Assembly (NCBI RefSeq): GCF_013624435.2
Contig: NZ_CP061768.1
Coordinates: 3,190,001 to 3,254,000 of the forward strand
Source of the DNA: Nocardioides campestrisoli
Lineage (GTDB): Bacteria > Actinomycetota > Actinomycetes > Propionibacteriales > Nocardioidaceae
Direction: 5' to 3'
Length of the DNA: 64,000 nt
Translations under genes and position numbers: made by a program
The notes under the pieces: generated by a model
The model's database searches: none
The model's input: the letters and a program-made list of their open reading frames with translations, nothing else
What the model was told of the DNA's origin: nothing
Shown here: piece after piece, positions 1 to 9,623 of the stretch
How positions within the stretch are numbered: position 1 is the stretch's first letter
Layout of the letters: each line of letters begins with the position of its first letter

Positions 1-794
1 GGCTTGACCCGCACCAGGCTGCCCTGCACGGTCATCGCCGGGACCAGGCCCAGGTCGCTCATCAGCTCCGTGGTGACACCCGGGGCAGGGTCGAGCCCGT
101 AGATCGCCAGACCGCAGCGGACCAGGTCGTGGCGGGCGCCCGGGCGCAGCAGCGCGGCGGCCGAGTTGGCCAGGTGCCGCACCTCGGGCTGCAGCCCGAC
201 GGTCTCCGCGACCGCGAGCGCCTCGGCGAAGACGGCCTCCTGGGCGGCGTTGGCGGGGTGGTCGGGGTCGTCGCTGGCGACCAGGTGCGACCAGATCCCG
301 GTGACCCGCAGGTCGCCGGCCTCCTCCGCGTCCCGGGCCGCCGCCACCAGGCCCGGCCACTCGCCGGGCGTCGCGCCGCCCCGGGCCAGGCCGGTGTCGA
401 TCTTGAGCTGGACCCGCGCGGCCCGACCCACCCGGGAGGCGGCAGCACGGATCTCGTCGAGCTGGGCGACGGAGTACGCCGAGAGGTCGACGTCGCCGAC
501 GACCAGGTCGTCGTAGACCTCCCCGGGCACCCCGAGCCAGCACAGCACCCGTCCGTCGTCCCCGGCGGCGCGCAGGGCCCGCGCCTCGTCCAGGGTGGCG
601 ACGCCCAGCCAGTCGGCCCCTGCCTCGCGGGCCGCCCGGGCCACCTCGACCATCCCGTGCCCGTAGCCGTCTGCCTTGACCACCGCCATGAACGCGGCGG
701 GCGCGACGTGCGCGCGCAGGGCCGCCACGTTGTCGTGGACGGCGGCCAGGTCGACGACGATCTCGGCCCGTGCCGGGGCCGTCGACTCACTCAT
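1..794 (-). CDS. alr: Alanine racemase, C-terminus cut by window edge
   Basis: This PLP enzyme interconverts L- and D-alanine for peptidoglycan. The visible 264 residues begin MSESTAPARAEIVVDLAAVH and include the PLP-lysine motif AVVKADGYGHG (Lys40), followed by the N-terminal TIM-barrel sequence. The C-terminal beta domain, with the catalytic Tyr, lies beyond position 1. The ATG overlaps the end of nnr by 8 bp (ATGAGTGA), so the two are probably translationally coupled. It is the last visible member of the glmS-acpS-nnr-alr series. Identity is firm; completeness cannot be judged. Confidence 0.95.
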   Translation of the reverse strand, partial: MSESTAPARAEIVVDLAAVHDNVAALRAHVAPAAFMAVVKADGYGHGMVEVARAAREAGADWLGVATLDEARALRAAGDDGRVLCWLGVPGEVYDDLVVGDVDLSAYSVAQLDEIRAAASRVGRAARVQLKIDTGLARGGATPGEWPGLVAAARDAEEAGDLRVTGIWSHLVASDDPDHPANAAQEAVFAEALAVAETVGLQPEVRHLANSAAALLRPGARHDLVRCGLAIYGLDPAPGVTTELMSDLGLVPAMTVQGSLVRVK

Positions 795-2223
795 GCCTAG
801 ATTCTCCCACCCCGGCTAAGAGGCGACGCACCGACTCCGGGACGTGGCGGGCGACGGCACCGGCCTGGAGCGGCCCGCCGGCCGACGCCCGGGTGGCCGC
901 GTCCCCGTGCAGCCAGGCCCCCACCGAGGCCGCGTCGTACGGCGACAACCCGGCGGCGAGCAGGGCACCCACCAGGCCGGTGAGCACGTCCCCGGCGCCG
1001 GCGGTGGCCAGCCACGGCGTCCCGGTGGAGCTGCTCCGGGTCCGGCCGTCGGGAGTCACGACCAGGGTGCTCCGTCCCTTCAGCAGCACGGTGGCCTGCC
1101 ACCGCTGGGCGGCCTGCCGGGCGTGTCGCCACGGCGCCGCCTCCACCTGCTCGCGGCGGCACCCCAGCATCCGGGCGAGCTCGCCCGCGTGCGGGGTGAG
1201 CACCCAGGAGGCGTCGGCCGGCAGGTCGGCCGCGCTCTCGGGCAGGTGGGCGAGCGCGTCGGCGTCCACCACCACCGGCACCCGGTCGGCCAGCGTGGCC
1301 GCGAGCGCCTCGGCCGCTTCGTCATCCCCGCCCGATCCCACGCACCAGGCCTGGACGCGCCCCGCCCCCACGACCTCGGGGTGGGCCTGACGGACCCGCT
1401 CGGCGACGGCGGCCGGCCCGACGTACCTGACCATGCCGGCCAGCCCGGTCGCGGCGCCCGCCACGCACAGCAGCGCGGCACCGGGGTACGCCGAGGAGCC
1501 GGCCCGGACGCCCACCACCCCGCGGGTGTACTTCTGCGCCTGCGGGTCCGGCACCGGCAGGAGCGCGGCCACGTCCGTGGCTGTCAGCGCCTCCACCGCC
1601 GGCTCCGGCAGGTCGAGTCCCAGGTCGACCAGCCGGACCTGCCCGCACGCCGCGGCCGCCGGGTCGACCAGGTGCGCCGGCTTGCCGGTGCCGAAGGTGA
1701 CCGTGAGGTCGGCGCGCACGTGCGGCCCCGGGGTCTCCCCCGTGTCCACGTCGACACCGGAGGGCACGTCCACCGCCACCACGGGGACGCCGGCCAGGAG
1801 CTCCAGGACCTCGGGCGCGGGCTCACGCAGACCCGGGCGGCCGCCGATCCCGACGATGCCGTCGACCACCACGTCCACCCGCACGTCCTCGAGCCGCTCG
1901 CCCAGGGCACCCGGATCGACCACCTGCCCGCCGGCACCGAGCAGCGCGGCCAGCCCGGCCGGATGCATCCGCTCGGCCATCGGCACCGCCCAGACCTGGG
2001 CGCCCCGGCGGGCCAGGGTCGCACCCGCCCACAGGGCGTCCCCGCCGTTGTCTCCCGGGCCCACCAGCAGCACGACACGACGGCCGTAGGCGCCGCCGAG
2101 GAGCTCGACCAGGGCGGTGGCCAGACCCGTGGCGGCGCGGGCCATCAGCGCCCCCTCGGGCAGCCGGGCCAGCAGGACCGCCTCGGCCTCGCGGACCTGG
2201 GCGACCTCGTGCGCGCGGATCAT
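787..2223 (-). CDS. nnr: Bifunctional NAD(P)H-hydrate epimerase / ADP-dependent dehydratase
   Basis: This enzyme repairs hydrated NADH and NADPH. The 478-residue protein has a YjeF_N epimerase half (about 1-215), with LLVGPGDNGGDALWAG and a VDVPSGVD segment. The C-terminal ribokinase-like dehydratase half has VVDADAL, LTPHAGELARMLG, the GRSTLVV strand and the ATAGAGDVLTGLVGALLA nucleotide site. Length fits the fused bacterial form. It lies 4 bp downstream of acpS and overlaps alr by 8 bp, as in other actinobacteria. Confidence 0.95.
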   Translation of the reverse strand: MIRAHEVAQVREAEAVLLARLPEGALMARAATGLATALVELLGGAYGRRVVLLVGPGDNGGDALWAGATLARRGAQVWAVPMAERMHPAGLAALLGAGGQVVDPGALGERLEDVRVDVVVDGIVGIGGRPGLREPAPEVLELLAGVPVVAVDVPSGVDVDTGETPGPHVRADLTVTFGTGKPAHLVDPAAAACGQVRLVDLGLDLPEPAVEALTATDVAALLPVPDPQAQKYTRGVVGVRAGSSAYPGAALLCVAGAATGLAGMVRYVGPAAVAERVRQAHPEVVGAGRVQAWCVGSGGDDEAAEALAATLADRVPVVVDADALAHLPESAADLPADASWVLTPHAGELARMLGCRREQVEAAPWRHARQAAQRWQATVLLKGRSTLVVTPDGRTRSSSTGTPWLATAGAGDVLTGLVGALLAAGLSPYDAASVGAWLHGDAATRASAGGPLQAGAVARHVPESVRRLLAGVGESRHE

Positions 2224-2227
2224 CGGC

Positions 2228-2584
2228 TCATCCCTCGAGCACCACCATCGCGGTGGCGATCCCGGCGTCGTGGGAGAGCGAGACGTGCACGCCCTCGACC
2301 CCCAGCTCGGCGGCCCGGGCAGCCACCGTGCCGCGCAGCTCGAACCGGGGCCGGCCGTCGGGCTCGGAGACCACCTCGGCGTCGTGCCAGTCCAGCCCGG
2401 GCGGTGCGCCGAGCGCCTTGGCGAGCGCCTCCTTAGCGGCGAACCGGGCGGCCAGGGACCGCGGCGTCCTCGACTGCGACTCCTGCGCGGTGAAGAGGCG
2501 GCCGCGCAACGCCGGGGTACGTCCCAGCGAGGCCTCGAACCGTGCCACGTCGGCGACGTCGACCCCTACCCCGATCACGGCCAC
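2228..2584 (-). CDS. acpS: Holo-[acyl-carrier-protein] synthase
   Basis: It transfers 4'-phosphopantetheine from CoA to a serine of acyl carrier protein. The 118-residue protein has the AcpS signatures [13 protein letters not shown] at the N-terminus and [13 protein letters not shown] in the middle (metal and CoA site), plus [19 protein letters not shown] near the end. There are two in-frame GTG starts, at 2584 ([10 protein letters not shown]) and 2578 (MIGVGVDV). The longer is chosen, but the choice is not decided by a clear Shine-Dalgarno site. It starts 8 bp after the glmS stop and is probably co-transcribed with it. Confidence 0.93.
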   Translation of the reverse strand: MAVIGVGVDVADVARFEASLGRTPALRGRLFTAQESQSRTPRSLAARFAAKEALAKALGAPPGLDWHDAEVVSEPDGRPRFELRGTVAARAAELGVEGVHVSLSHDAGIATAMVVLEG

Positions 2585-2592
2585 CGCGCGGC

Positions 2593-4437
2593 CTACTCGA
2601 CCGTGACGGACTTGGCCAGGTTGCGGGGCTGGTCGACGTCGTGGCCCATCGCCGTGGCCAGCTCGCAGGCGAAGAGCTGCAGGGGCACCACCGCGACCAG
2701 CGGCTGGAGCAGCACCGGGACCTGCGGCAGGCGGATCAGCTCGTCGGCGTACGGCGTGATCGACTCGTCGCCCTCCTCGGCCAGGCAGATGGTCCGCGCC
2801 CCGCGGGCCCGCACCTCCTGGATGCCGCTGAGCATCTTGGCGTGCAGCTGGTCGCGGCCGCGCGGGGGCACGATGCACAGGACCGGCAGGCCGTCCTCGA
2901 TCAGGGCGATCGGCCCGTGCTTGAGCTCGCCGGCAGCGAAGCCCTCGGCGTGGATGTAGGCCAGCTCCTTGAGCTTGAGCGCACCCTCCAGCGCCACCGG
3001 GTAGCCGGCGTGCCGGCCGAGGAAGAGCACCGAGGAGCTGTCGAAGTGGTCGCGGGCCAGGTCGTAGACCTGCTGGTCGTTGGCGAGCACCGTCTCGATG
3101 TGGGCCGGCATCTGGTCCAGCTGGTCCATCACCTCCCCGATCTCGTCGCCGAACCGGGTGCCCTTGACCTGGGCGAGGTAGAGCGCCAGCAGGTAGCAGG
3201 CGACCAGCTGGGTCAGGTAGCCCTTGGTGGAGGCGACGCCGATCTCCGGACCCGCGTGGGTGTAGATCACCCCGTCGGACTCGCGCGGGATGGTGGACCC
3301 GTTGGTGTTGCAGATGGCCAGCACCTTGGCGCGCTGCACCCGCGCGTGCCGGATCGCCTGGAGCGTGTCCGCGGTCTCCCCGGACTGGCTGATCGCCACC
3401 ACCAGGGTCGACTGGGTCAGGATCGGGTCGCGGTAGCGGAACTCGCTGGCCAGCTCGACCTCGACCGGGATCCGCGTCCAGTGCTCGATCGCGTACTTGG
3501 CGACCATCCCGGCGTAGAACGACGTGCCCGCCGCGATGATGATGATCTTGTCGACCTCGCGCAGCTCGTCGTCGGAGAGCCGCATCTCGTCCAGCTGGAG
3601 CAGCCCCTCGGGAGTACGGCGGCCGAGCAGGGAGTCGGCGACCGCGCGCGGCTGCTCGTAGATCTCCTTGCGCATGAACCAGTCGTGGCCGTCCTTCTCG
3701 GCGGCCGTCAGGTCCCAGTCGACGTGGTAGCGCCGGCCCTGGGCGGGCGAGCCGTCGAAGCCGCTGACCTCGACGCCCTCGCGGGTGATGGTCACGACCT
3801 GGTCCTGGTCGAGCTCCATCGCCTCGCGGGTGTGCTCGATGAACGCGGCCACGTCCGAGCCGAGGAAGTTCTCCCCCTCCCCCAGGCCCACCACGAGCGG
3901 CGAGTTGCGCCGGGCGGCGACCACCCGGTCCGGGTCGGCCCCGTCGACCGCGACCAGGGTGAAGGCGCCCTCCAGCCGGCAGCACACGCGCTGCATCGCG
4001 ACCGTCAGGTCGTGACCGGCCTGCACCTCCAGCTCGAGCAGGTGGGCGGTGACCTCGGTGTCGGTCTCCGAGCTCATCTCGTGGCCGACCGCCTCAAGCT
4101 CGCCGCGCAGCTGGGCGAAGTTCTCGATGATGCCGTTGTGCACCACCGCGACCCGGCGCTCGCGGCCCAGGTGCGGGTGGGCGTTCGCGTCGTTGGGGGC
4201 GCCGTGGGTGGCCCAGCGGGTGTGGCCGATCCCGGTGCTCGAGGTCGGCAGCGGGTTGCCGGCGACCTCCTTCTCCAGGTTGACCAGCTTGCCCGCGCGC
4301 TTGGCGGAGGCGACCCTCCCGTCGTGCACCAGGGCGATCCCCGCGGAGTCGTACCCCCGGTACTCGAGCCTCCGGAGCCCCTCGACAACCACGTCCTGGG
4401 CCTGACGGGCACCGACGTACCCCACGATTCCGCACAT
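2593..4437 (-). CDS. glmS: Glutamine-fructose-6-phosphate aminotransferase (isomerizing)
   Basis: It makes glucosamine-6-phosphate from fructose-6-phosphate and glutamine, the first step to UDP-GlcNAc. The 614-residue protein starts [14 protein letters not shown]. The Cys after Met1 is the N-terminal nucleophile of the class II glutaminase domain (about 1-220), which fixes the start at 4437 rather than any upstream codon. Two SIS sugar-isomerase domains follow ([32 protein letters not shown]), and the C-terminus ends NLAKSVTVE as in the family. It is divergent from coaA with only 35 bp between the starts and heads glmS-acpS-nnr-alr. Confidence 0.97.
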   Translation of the reverse strand: MCGIVGYVGARQAQDVVVEGLRRLEYRGYDSAGIALVHDGRVASAKRAGKLVNLEKEVAGNPLPTSSTGIGHTRWATHGAPNDANAHPHLGRERRVAVVHNGIIENFAQLRGELEAVGHEMSSETDTEVTAHLLELEVQAGHDLTVAMQRVCCRLEGAFTLVAVDGADPDRVVAARRNSPLVVGLGEGENFLGSDVAAFIEHTREAMELDQDQVVTITREGVEVSGFDGSPAQGRRYHVDWDLTAAEKDGHDWFMRKEIYEQPRAVADSLLGRRTPEGLLQLDEMRLSDDELREVDKIIIIAAGTSFYAGMVAKYAIEHWTRIPVEVELASEFRYRDPILTQSTLVVAISQSGETADTLQAIRHARVQRAKVLAICNTNGSTIPRESDGVIYTHAGPEIGVASTKGYLTQLVACYLLALYLAQVKGTRFGDEIGEVMDQLDQMPAHIETVLANDQQVYDLARDHFDSSSVLFLGRHAGYPVALEGALKLKELAYIHAEGFAAGELKHGPIALIEDGLPVLCIVPPRGRDQLHAKMLSGIQEVRARGARTICLAEEGDESITPYADELIRLPQVPVLLQPLVAVVPLQLFACELATAMGHDVDQPRNLAKSVTVE

Positions 4438-4472
4438 GGCCGGTGAGTCTAGTGCGAGGAGGCTTTGCAACA

Positions 4473-5435
4473 ATGCCGTGCATGTCACTCTCCGGCGACG
4501 AGTCCTCGCCGTACGTGGAGCTCGACCGGGCCGCGTGGGCCTCCCTGGCGCCGGCGGCGGACAACCCGCTCACGCCCGAGGAGATCGACCGGCTGCGCGG
4601 TCTGGGCGACTCCCTGGACCTGGGCGAGGTGGAGCAGGTCTACCTGCCGCTCTCACGCCTGCTCTCCATGTACGTCGAGAGCGCCGGGCGGCTGCACCGC
4701 AAGCAGGAGGCCTTCCTGCACCGCCGGCACCCTCCGCGCACGCCGTTCGTGATCGGCATCGCCGGGTCGGTGGCGGTCGGCAAGTCCACCACCGCCCGGG
4801 TGCTCCAGCAGATGCTGGCGCACTGGCCCGAGCACCCGCACGTGGCCCTGGTGACCACCGACGGGTTCCTGCTGCCGAACGCCGAGCTGGAGCGACGCGG
4901 CCTGCTGCAGCGCAAGGGGTTCCCGGAGTCCTACGACCGGCGCGCACTGCTGAAGTTCGTCGTGGACATCAAGTCCGGTCGCGACGAGGTGGAGGCGCCG
5001 ACGTACTCCCACCTGGTCTACGACGTGGTCAAGGACGAGAAGGTCGTGGTGAAGCGGCCCGACATCGTCATCGTCGAGGGGCTCAACGTCCTCCAGCCGG
5101 CCCGGGTGCGCGAGGACGGCCGCACCAGCCTGGCGGTCAGCGACTTCTTCGACTTCAGCGTCTACGTCGACGCGGCCACCTCCGACATCCGCCGCTGGTA
5201 CGTCGAGCGGTTCCTGCGGCTGCGCGAGACCGCGTTCCGCGACCCGGGCTCCTACTTCAGCAAGTACGCCGCGCTCACGCGCGAGCAGGCGGAGGCCGAG
5301 GCGCTGCGGATCTGGGACTCCATCAACGGGCCGAACCTCGACCAGAACGTGCTGCCGACCCGGAGCCGGGCGACCCTGGTGCTGCGCAAGGACGTCGACC
5401 ACTCGGTCCGCTACGTCAGGCTCCGCAAGCTCTGA
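4473..5435 (+). CDS. coaA: Type I pantothenate kinase
   Basis: It phosphorylates pantothenate, the first step of CoA synthesis. The 320-residue protein has the P-loop [12 protein letters not shown] (Lys104), TTDGFLLPN and [10 protein letters not shown], which mark the prokaryotic type I (CoaA) enzyme. The ATG at 4473 is chosen because AGGAGG at 4457-4462 lies 10 nt upstream. A GTG at 4443 and an ATG at 4482 are in frame but badly spaced. It is a lone plus-strand gene between glmS and glmM, convergent with glmM. Confidence 0.95.
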   Translation: MPCMSLSGDESSPYVELDRAAWASLAPAADNPLTPEEIDRLRGLGDSLDLGEVEQVYLPLSRLLSMYVESAGRLHRKQEAFLHRRHPPRTPFVIGIAGSVAVGKSTTARVLQQMLAHWPEHPHVALVTTDGFLLPNAELERRGLLQRKGFPESYDRRALLKFVVDIKSGRDEVEAPTYSHLVYDVVKDEKVVVKRPDIVIVEGLNVLQPARVREDGRTSLAVSDFFDFSVYVDAATSDIRRWYVERFLRLRETAFRDPGSYFSKYAALTREQAEAEALRIWDSINGPNLDQNVLPTRSRATLVLRKDVDHSVRYVRLRKL

Positions 5436-5460
5436 GCCCGGCGTGCGGGCCGCCTCAGAG
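5430..5460. terminator. Bidirectional hairpin at the coaA/glmM junction
   Basis: The outer arms at 5430-5435 and 5455-5460 (CTCTGA/TCAGAG) contain the stop codons of both convergent genes. An inner GCCCG/CGGGC stem lies at 5436-5440 and 5446-5450 with a 5-nt loop, with a 4-nt bulge on one side. There is no T-run, as is common in high-GC actinobacteria. Terminator function is inferred from position and symmetry. Confidence 0.5.
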
Positions 5461-6822
5461 GGCGAGCTGGCTGCGCACGACCTCGGCAAGCCTGGAGGCG
5501 ACCGCCTCGGCCTCCTCGCCGCTGGGGGCCTCGACCATCACCCGGACCAGCGGCTCGGTGCCCGAGGGGCGGAGCAGGATGCGGCCCCGGTCGCCCAGCA
5601 GCGCCTCCTCCTCGGCGATCGCGGCGGCCAGCACCGCGTCCTCGTCGGCGCGCGCCTTGTCGACGCCCGCGACGTTGACCAGCACCTGCGGGAGCCGGGT
5701 CATCACCGAGGACAGCTCCTGGAGCGAGCGCCCCGTACGGGCCATCCGCTGCAGCACGTGCAGCGCCGTGAGGATCCCGTCACCGGTGGTGGCGTGGTCG
5801 CTGAGGATGACGTGGCCGGACTGCTCTCCGCCCAGGTTGTAGCCGGAGACCCTCATGGCCTCGAGCACGTACCGGTCGCCGACCTTGGTCTGCCGCACGC
5901 CCACGCCGTGCTCGCGCATGGCCTGGACGAAGCCGAGGTTGCTCATCACGGTCGCCACCACGGTGTCGCGGGCGAGCGTGCCGTCCTCCTGCATCGCCAT
6001 CGCCAGGATCGCCAGGATCTGGTCGCCGTCGACGAGGTTGCCCTCGGCGTCGACCGCCAGGCAGCGGTCCGCGTCGCCGTCCAGGGCGAAGCCGACGTCT
6101 GCGCCGTGCTCGACCACGGCGGCGCGCAGCGAGTCGGGGTGGGTCGACCCGCACTGGTCGTTGATGTTGGTGCCGTCGGGCTCGGCGTGCAGCGCGATGA
6201 CCGTCGCCCCCGCGGCGTGCAGGGCCCGGGGTCCGGCCTGGTACGCCGCGCCCGCGGCGCAGTCGAGCACCACGGTGAGCCCGTCGAGCCGGGCGCCGAG
6301 GGTGCGCACCAGGTGGGCGGCGTACTCGTCGACGGCGGTCTCGTAGACGCGCACCCGGCCCACGCCGGCGCCCTTGGGGCGGGCCCACGGTTCGCCCATC
6401 CGGCGCTCGATCGCCACCTCGATGGCGTCGTCGAGCTTGTGGCCGCCACGGGCCAGGAACTTGATGCCGTTGTCGGGCATGGGGTTGTGCGAGGCCGAGA
6501 GCATGACGCCGAGGTCGGCCCCCAGGGCGTCGGTGAGGTAGGCGGTGCCGGGCGTGGGCAGCACGCCGAGCAGCAGCACGTCGACACCCGCCGAGGCCAG
6601 CCCGGCGACCACCGCGGCCTCCAGGAACTGCCCGGAGACGCGCGTGTCGCGGCCGACCACGGCCAGCGGCCGGGCCGTGTGGTCGCCCTCGAACTCCTTG
6701 AGCTCGACCAGCACGTGGGCCGCAGACACCGCGAGGTCCAGGGCCAGCTCAGCGGTCAGTTGACCGTTGGCCAGGCCCCGGACCCCGTCGGTGCCGAAGA
6801 GTCGCTTCGTCGAGGACTCCAC
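5455..6822 (-). CDS. glmM: Phosphoglucosamine mutase
   Basis: It converts glucosamine-6-phosphate to glucosamine-1-phosphate, the step after GlmS. The 455-residue protein starts [16 protein letters not shown]. The phosphoserine loop is [13 protein letters not shown] (catalytic Ser111), the metal loop is DGDADRC and the sugar site is GGEQSGH; the C-terminal [15 protein letters not shown] loop binds phosphate. All four domains are present at normal length. It follows rpsI by 10 bp and is likely the third gene of rplM-rpsI-glmM. Confidence 0.97.
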   Translation of the reverse strand: MESSTKRLFGTDGVRGLANGQLTAELALDLAVSAAHVLVELKEFEGDHTARPLAVVGRDTRVSGQFLEAAVVAGLASAGVDVLLLGVLPTPGTAYLTDALGADLGVMLSASHNPMPDNGIKFLARGGHKLDDAIEVAIERRMGEPWARPKGAGVGRVRVYETAVDEYAAHLVRTLGARLDGLTVVLDCAAGAAYQAGPRALHAAGATVIALHAEPDGTNINDQCGSTHPDSLRAAVVEHGADVGFALDGDADRCLAVDAEGNLVDGDQILAILAMAMQEDGTLARDTVVATVMSNLGFVQAMREHGVGVRQTKVGDRYVLEAMRVSGYNLGGEQSGHVILSDHATTGDGILTALHVLQRMARTGRSLQELSSVMTRLPQVLVNVAGVDKARADEDAVLAAAIAEEEALLGDRGRILLRPSGTEPLVRVMVEAPSGEEAEAVASRLAEVVRSQLAL

Positions 6823-6832
6823 GGAACCAGGA

Positions 6833-7345
6833 TCAGCGCTTGCTGAACTGCGGCGCCTTGCGGGCCTTCTTGAGACCGGCCTTCTTGCGCTCGATGACGC
6901 GCGCGTCGCGGGTCAGCAGCCCGGCCTTCTTCAGCGACGGGCGGTTGGCCTCGACGTCGATCTCGTTGAGGCAGCGGGCCACGCCGAGGCGCAGGGCGCC
7001 GGCCTGACCGGTGATGCCGCCGCCGTGGATGCGGGCGATGACGTCGAAGCGGCCCTCGAGCTGCAGGTTGGCGAACGGCTCGTTCACGACCTGCTGGTGC
7101 AGCTTGTTGGGGAAGTAGGAGTCCAGGGTGCGACCGTTGACGGTCCACTCGCCGGTGCCCGGCACGATGCGGACCCGGGCGACGGCCTCCTTGCGCCGGC
7201 CGGTGGCCTGCGCGGGAGCGATCGTGGCGGGGCGCAGCGGCGCGTCCGCCGACGGCGCGGACTCGGAGCTGTAGGCGACGCCCTGCTCGTTGGTCTCGAA
7301 GGTCTCCTCGACCTCGGTCTGGGTGTTCTCGGTGGTCTCAGCCAC
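6833..7345 (-). CDS. rpsI: 30S ribosomal protein S9
   Basis: This small-subunit protein has a C-terminal tail that reaches the P-site tRNA. It has 170 residues with a GTG start ([14 protein letters not shown]). The core begins near [15 protein letters not shown] and includes [14 protein letters not shown] and the basic end [12 protein letters not shown]. An acidic, low-complexity N-terminal extension of about 45 residues precedes the core, as in other actinobacterial S9. It lies 26 bp after rplM. Confidence 0.97.
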   Translation of the reverse strand: MAETTENTQTEVEETFETNEQGVAYSSESAPSADAPLRPATIAPAQATGRRKEAVARVRIVPGTGEWTVNGRTLDSYFPNKLHQQVVNEPFANLQLEGRFDVIARIHGGGITGQAGALRLGVARCLNEIDVEANRPSLKKAGLLTRDARVIERKKAGLKKARKAPQFSKR

Positions 7346-7371
7346 GGTAATTCCTCACTCGTCCTTGAAAA

Positions 7372-7815
7372 TTACTGGGAGACCTGGGAGATCTCGAACG
7401 GCTTGGCCTGCTGGGCCACGTGCGGGTGGTCGGGACCCGCGTAGACCTTCAGCTTCTTCAGGATCTGACGGCCGAGCCGGTTCTTGGGGAGCATGCCCCA
7501 GACGGCCTTCTCGATCGCCTTGCGGGCGTCCTTCTCCAGCAGCTCACCGAACGGCGTGGCGGAGAGACCGCCCGGGTAGCCGGAGTGGCGGTAGGCCATC
7601 TTGGTGACCTTCTTGTTGCCGGACAGGGCGACCTTGTCCGCATTGACGATGATGACGAAGTCACCCATGTCCATGTGCGGCGCGAAGGTGGGCTTGTGCT
7701 TGCCCCGCAGGAGGTTGGCGGTCTGGACGGCAAGGCGTCCCAGGACCACGTCAGCAGCATCGATGACGAGCCACTCGCGCTGAATGTCAGCGGGCTTCGG
7801 GCTGTACGTACGCAC
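7372..7815 (-). CDS. rplM: 50S ribosomal protein L13
   Basis: This early-assembly large-subunit protein has 147 residues from the GTG at 7815 ([15 protein letters not shown]), which is the exact family length and has GAGAAGG upstream. Motifs are [37 protein letters not shown] and [13 protein letters not shown]. An in-frame opening reaches further upstream, but its extra residues are not L13-like. It heads rplM-rpsI-glmM. Confidence 0.97.
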   Translation of the reverse strand: MRTYSPKPADIQREWLVIDAADVVLGRLAVQTANLLRGKHKPTFAPHMDMGDFVIIVNADKVALSGNKKVTKMAYRHSGYPGGLSATPFGELLEKDARKAIEKAVWGMLPKNRLGRQILKKLKVYAGPDHPHVAQQAKPFEISQVSQ

Positions 7816-8130
7816 GGCGAGAACCTTCTCGTTCGTAGGGCCGGGCTGGAGGTGTCCAGACCGGTGGTGTTGCTGCGGCTTCTGACGAACACTGCCCGGC
7901 TTGCCACCGGCACGGGGCCGAGGGACTGTCCGGGTCTGCACCTGGACCCGTCGTACGGGGTCCGGGCGCGGCAGGAGTCGCGACGCACGAGTCTACGCAC
8001 CCGGCGGACGGGCGACCAAATCCCGTGAGGTCGCATGGCCGTCCAGCGGACCCCCCGCTACCGGCGCGAGACAGCGAGGACTAAGTTGGGACGGACCCGA
8101 TGACGTGAGAATACGTGCTAAGGAGCCGAC
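7816..8130. other. 315-bp divergent intergenic region, rplM / gltA
   Basis: The region holds the outward promoters of rplM and gltA. For rplM (minus) there is a good SigA-like pair at 7990-8019, giving a leader of roughly 170 nt. For gltA the only clear element is AAGGAG at 8120-8125, five bases before the GTG. No convincing small gene or known riboswitch was seen. Confidence 0.5.
7990..8019 (-). promoter_or_regulatory. SigA-like promoter of rplM-rpsI-glmM
   Basis: On the minus strand, TTGGTC (8014-8019), an 18-nt spacer and TAGACT (7990-7995) match actinobacterial -35/-10 elements. Transcription would start near 7983, about 168 nt before the rplM GTG. Predicted by eye only. Confidence 0.45.
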
Positions 8131-9462
8131 GTGACCGACGCACCGGCCACCGATGCCCCGGCCACCGCCGGCGCATCCAACCAGTCCCTCACCGTACGCG
8201 ACAACCGCACCGGTACGGAGTACGAGCTGGCCATCACCGACAACACCATCCGCGCCGCGGACCTGGGGCAGATCAGGGTGGGCGAGGACCCCGGCCTGGC
8301 CACCTACGACCCCGGCTTCGTGAACACCGCCTCGACGCGCAGCGCGGTGACCTACATCGACGGCGAGAAGGGGATCCTGGAGTACCGGGGATACCCGATC
8401 GAGCAGCTGGCTGAGAAGTCCAGCTTCCTCGAGGTCGCCTACCTGCTGATCCACGGCGAGCTGCCGACCAAGGACCAGCACGAGAACTGGGTGCACGAGA
8501 TCACCTACCACACCTTCGTGCACGAGAACATCAAGACGTTCATGGAGGGCTTCCGCTACGACGCCCACCCCATGGGCATGCTGATGGCCTCGGTGGGCGC
8601 CCTGTCGACGTTCTACCCCGACGCCCGCAACATCACCGACGGCGACAACCGGCACATGCAGATCGTCCGGATGATCGCCAAGATGCCCACCCTCGGCGCC
8701 TGGTCCTTCCGGCACGCCCAGGGCAAGCCGTTCGTCTACCCGGACAACGAGCTCAGCTACACCGAGAACTTCCTTTCGATGCTCTTCAAGATGAGCGAGA
8801 AGAGCTTCCACGCCGACGAGCGCCTGGTGAAGGCGCTCGACACGCTGTTCATCCTGCACGCCGACCACGAGCAGAACGCCTCCACCAACGCCGTCCGCTC
8901 GGTGGGCTCGACCCAGGTCGACCCGTACTCCGCGGTCGCGGCGGGCGTGGGTGCCCTCTACGGCCCGCTGCACGGCGGCGCCAACGAGTCGGTGCTGCGG
9001 ATGCTGCGCCGGATCGGCAAGAAGGAGAACATCGCGGACTTCATCGCCGGGGTGAAGAACGGCGACGAGAAGCTGATGGGCTTCGGTCACCGGGTCTACA
9101 AGAACTACGACCCGCGGGCCAAGATCATCAAGAAGTCGGCCGAGGACGTCTTCGCGGTGACGGGCACCAACCCGCTGCTGGACATCGCCCTGGAGCTGGA
9201 GAAGATCGCGCTGGAGGACGAGTACTTCGTCAAGCGCAAGCTCTACCCCAACGTGGACTTCTACTCGGGCCTGATCTACGAGGCCTTCCAGTTCCCGCCG
9301 GAGATGTTCACCGTGCTCTTCGCGATCGGCCGCACCCCCGGCTGGCTCGCGCAGTGGCTCGAGCTGGTGCAGGACAAGGAGCAGAAGATCGCCCGGCCCA
9401 AGCAGATCTACACCGGTGAGCGCGGCCTGGACTTCGTCCCGGCCTCCGAGCGCTGGGCCTGA
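8131..9462 (+). CDS. gltA: Citrate synthase
   Basis: It condenses oxaloacetate and acetyl-CoA in the TCA cycle. The 443-residue protein starts with GTG behind AAGGAG. Family signatures are GPLHGGANESVLRML, MGFGHRVYKNYDPRAKI and LYPNVDFYSGLIYEAFQFP, carrying the two active-site His and the Asp. Length and N-terminal domain (TYIDGEKGILEYRGYPIEQLA) fit the hexameric-type bacterial enzyme. It is monocistronic, followed by a strong hairpin. Confidence 0.96.
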   Translation: MTDAPATDAPATAGASNQSLTVRDNRTGTEYELAITDNTIRAADLGQIRVGEDPGLATYDPGFVNTASTRSAVTYIDGEKGILEYRGYPIEQLAEKSSFLEVAYLLIHGELPTKDQHENWVHEITYHTFVHENIKTFMEGFRYDAHPMGMLMASVGALSTFYPDARNITDGDNRHMQIVRMIAKMPTLGAWSFRHAQGKPFVYPDNELSYTENFLSMLFKMSEKSFHADERLVKALDTLFILHADHEQNASTNAVRSVGSTQVDPYSAVAAGVGALYGPLHGGANESVLRMLRRIGKKENIADFIAGVKNGDEKLMGFGHRVYKNYDPRAKIIKKSAEDVFAVTGTNPLLDIALELEKIALEDEYFVKRKLYPNVDFYSGLIYEAFQFPPEMFTVLFAIGRTPGWLAQWLELVQDKEQKIARPKQIYTGERGLDFVPASERWA

Positions 9463-9495
9463 GCCGCAGGCTCCACGCAGCACCCGTCTCACCAT

Positions 9496-9539
9496 CACAC
9501 GCGCCGCGTGCAGGGTCCGCCCTGCACGCGGCGCGTGTG
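9496..9539 (+). terminator. Perfect 20-bp hairpin after gltA
   Basis: Arms 9496-9515 and 9520-9539 are exact reverse complements with loop TCCG. The stem is GC-rich and starts 34 bp after the gltA stop. There is no U-tract, typical of actinobacterial terminators. It also separates gltA from the protease gene. Confidence 0.75.
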
Positions 9540-9623
9540 CATGCGGCCGGCACGCCCGGAGTCACATCGTTCTTCCAGCCCGGTCTCAGCCCGGTCTCAG
9601 GAGCGGTTGGCACAGTAGGAGCC

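Noticed and set aside
4438..4472. glmS ribozyme or leader
   Set aside because: Only 35 bp separate glmS and coaA starts, too short for a ribozyme, and the enzyme-type glmS ribozyme is not known in this group.
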